From contig DVGD01000295.1 of assembly GCA_018712905.1 (NCBI GenBank), positions 1 through 12,342 on the forward strand: a DNA stretch of 12,342 bases, given 5' to 3'. Each line of letters begins with the position of its first letter. The stretch's first letter is position 1. The translations under genes were made by a program, and so were the position numbers. The stretch is from Candidatus Avoscillospira stercoripullorum (GTDB lineage: Bacteria; Bacillota; Clostridia; Oscillospirales; Oscillospiraceae). Shown here piece after piece: positions 11,491 to 12,342 of the stretch. The notes under the pieces are model-generated. The model was given only the letters and a program-made list of their open reading frames with translations, made no database searches and was not told where the DNA came from.

Positions 11491-12342
11491 CATCGGCTAC
11501 CTCCTCCGGGAGGGAATCCGCGGGATCTTCCTCCACGGATTTATGTCCTTTGCGGCCATCTGGGTCACCGTGGCCTGTTTGATTATCATGGGCACTTTCG
11601 GCCTGGTGCTCTATAACCTCAACGAAATGATCGTGGAGCTGGAGCAGGAAAACGAAATGCTCGTGTACATCGATGAATCGTATTCCGAGGCCGAGGCCAA
11701 GAGCGTCGGCTCCCAGATCAATCAGATTGCCAATGTCCACAATGCCCAGTTCGTCTCCCGGGAGCAGGCAGTGGTGAATTTTGTGGATGAAATGGAGGAC
11801 GAGGATCTATTTGCAGGTCTGGATCCGTCCACCTTCCGGGATCGCTTCGTGATTACCCTGGAGGACAACAGCAAAATGCGCGAGACGGAGGCTGCCATTC
11901 GAAGCATCGAGGGCGTCGCCGATGTGTCTGTCCACTATGAGATTCAAGAAGGCTTCCAGACGGTGCAACGGATTTTGAACATCGCCTCCATCATTATCAT
12001 TGCGGTGCTTTTGGTCGTCTCCATGCTGATTATCTCCAACACGGTCAAGTTGGCCATGTACGACCGCAAGGAGGAAATCGCCATCATGAAGATGGTGGGC
12101 GCCACCAACGGCTTTATCCGCTGGCCGTTTGTGGTGGAAGGCTTTATTCTGGGCATTCTGGCCTCTGCCATTGCGTTTTTCCTGGAGTGGGGTCTTTACA
12201 ATCTGCTCCAGACGCAGATCTCCGCGGTGGACAGCCTGGATCTCATTACTGTGGTACCTTTTGTGGAGGTTATTGAGATTGTGGCCATCGGCTATGCGGT
12301 GGTCGGCTTCCTGGTGGGCGTATTCGGAAGTCTGCTGTCCAT
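11477..12342 (+). CDS. ftsX: Cell division protein FtsX, cut by the window's right edge
   Basis: The frame is open for 288 codons from the ATG at 11477 to the window end without a stop. It has the FtsX topology: a cytoplasmic start (MKKNNIGYLLREGIRG), a first membrane segment near residues 25-46, and an extracellular domain of about 120 residues that would contact a wall hydrolase. Three further membrane segments follow near 167-190, 217-240 and 265-288. The conserved cytoplasmic stretch YDRKEEIAIMKMVGATNGFIRWPF lies between helices two and three; typical FtsX proteins have 295-310 residues, so only a short end is missing. The start overlaps the ftsE end by 14 bases and has only a weak GGATGGG upstream, so translation is probably coupled. 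FtsEX transmits ATP hydrolysis to extracellular hydrolases. Confidence 0.95.
   Translation, partial: MKKNNIGYLLREGIRGIFLHGFMSFAAIWVTVACLIIMGTFGLVLYNLNEMIVELEQENEMLVYIDESYSEAEAKSVGSQINQIANVHNAQFVSREQAVVNFVDEMEDEDLFAGLDPSTFRDRFVITLEDNSKMRETEAAIRSIEGVADVSVHYEIQEGFQTVQRILNIASIIIIAVLLVVSMLIISNTVKLAMYDRKEEIAIMKMVGATNGFIRWPFVVEGFILGILASAIAFFLEWGLYNLLQTQISAVDSLDLITVVPFVEVIEIVAIGYAVVGFLVGVFGSLLS

Noticed and set aside
1..12342. CRISPR arrays, transposons, phage or defence islands
   Set aside because: No repeated spacer-like units, transposase motifs, terminal inverted repeats with target duplications or recognisable defence genes were seen on either strand.

Overview
The window looks like an ordinary chromosomal segment of a spore-forming, low-redox Firmicute, most likely class Clostridia. 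The evidence is an spmA-spmB spore-maturation pair, an AbrB-type transition-state regulator, vegetative promoters of the TTGACA-17-TATAAT kind, AGGAGG-type ribosome binding sites, and an FMN-riboswitch-controlled ECF riboflavin importer. Coding regions are fairly G+C-rich, with strong third-position G/C bias, and intergenic regions are A+T-rich. This would suit an Oscillospiraceae-like lineage, but that placement is inference. I see no transposase, phage gene, CRISPR array, toxin-antitoxin pair or defence cluster.

Layout, left to right. Positions 1-163 hold no gene I can support, only a stem-loop and the terminator of a minus-strand tRNA-Val(CAC) at 164-240. Next comes a minus-strand bicistron, fabF (ketoacyl-ACP synthase II) followed by a hotdog-fold thioesterase. 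It is divergent from a plus-strand NAD(P)-malic enzyme gene. Both divergent promoters are clearly visible, and a 7-bp inverted repeat abuts the malic enzyme -35 box. Two strong hairpin terminators separate the malic enzyme gene from a convergent minus-strand AbrB-family regulator that carries a C-terminal four-cysteine knuckle. An A+T-rich spacer with a sigma-E-like promoter then leads into overlapping spmA-spmB, followed by argS (arginyl-tRNA synthetase) with its own sigma-A promoter and terminator.

Convergent to argS is ribU, the ECF riboflavin S component, whose leader is a well-conserved FMN riboswitch. Then come a minus-strand DUF4830-type membrane-anchored protein of unknown function and, divergent from it, an RsuA-family 16S rRNA pseudouridine synthase. 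The right end is a plus-strand unit: a PucR/CdaR-type regulator with its own promoter, then ftsE, then ftsX, which overlaps ftsE and is cut by the window edge.

The genes cover central housekeeping: lipid synthesis, malate oxidation, translation, vitamin uptake, sporulation and cell division. I did not find a convincing new multi-gene system. The items most worth a second look are the PucR-like regulator joined to ftsEX, the uncharacterised DUF4830 protein, the AbrB plus cysteine-knuckle protein with a non-ATG start, the fabF-thioesterase pair, and the possible operator between fabF and the malic enzyme gene.
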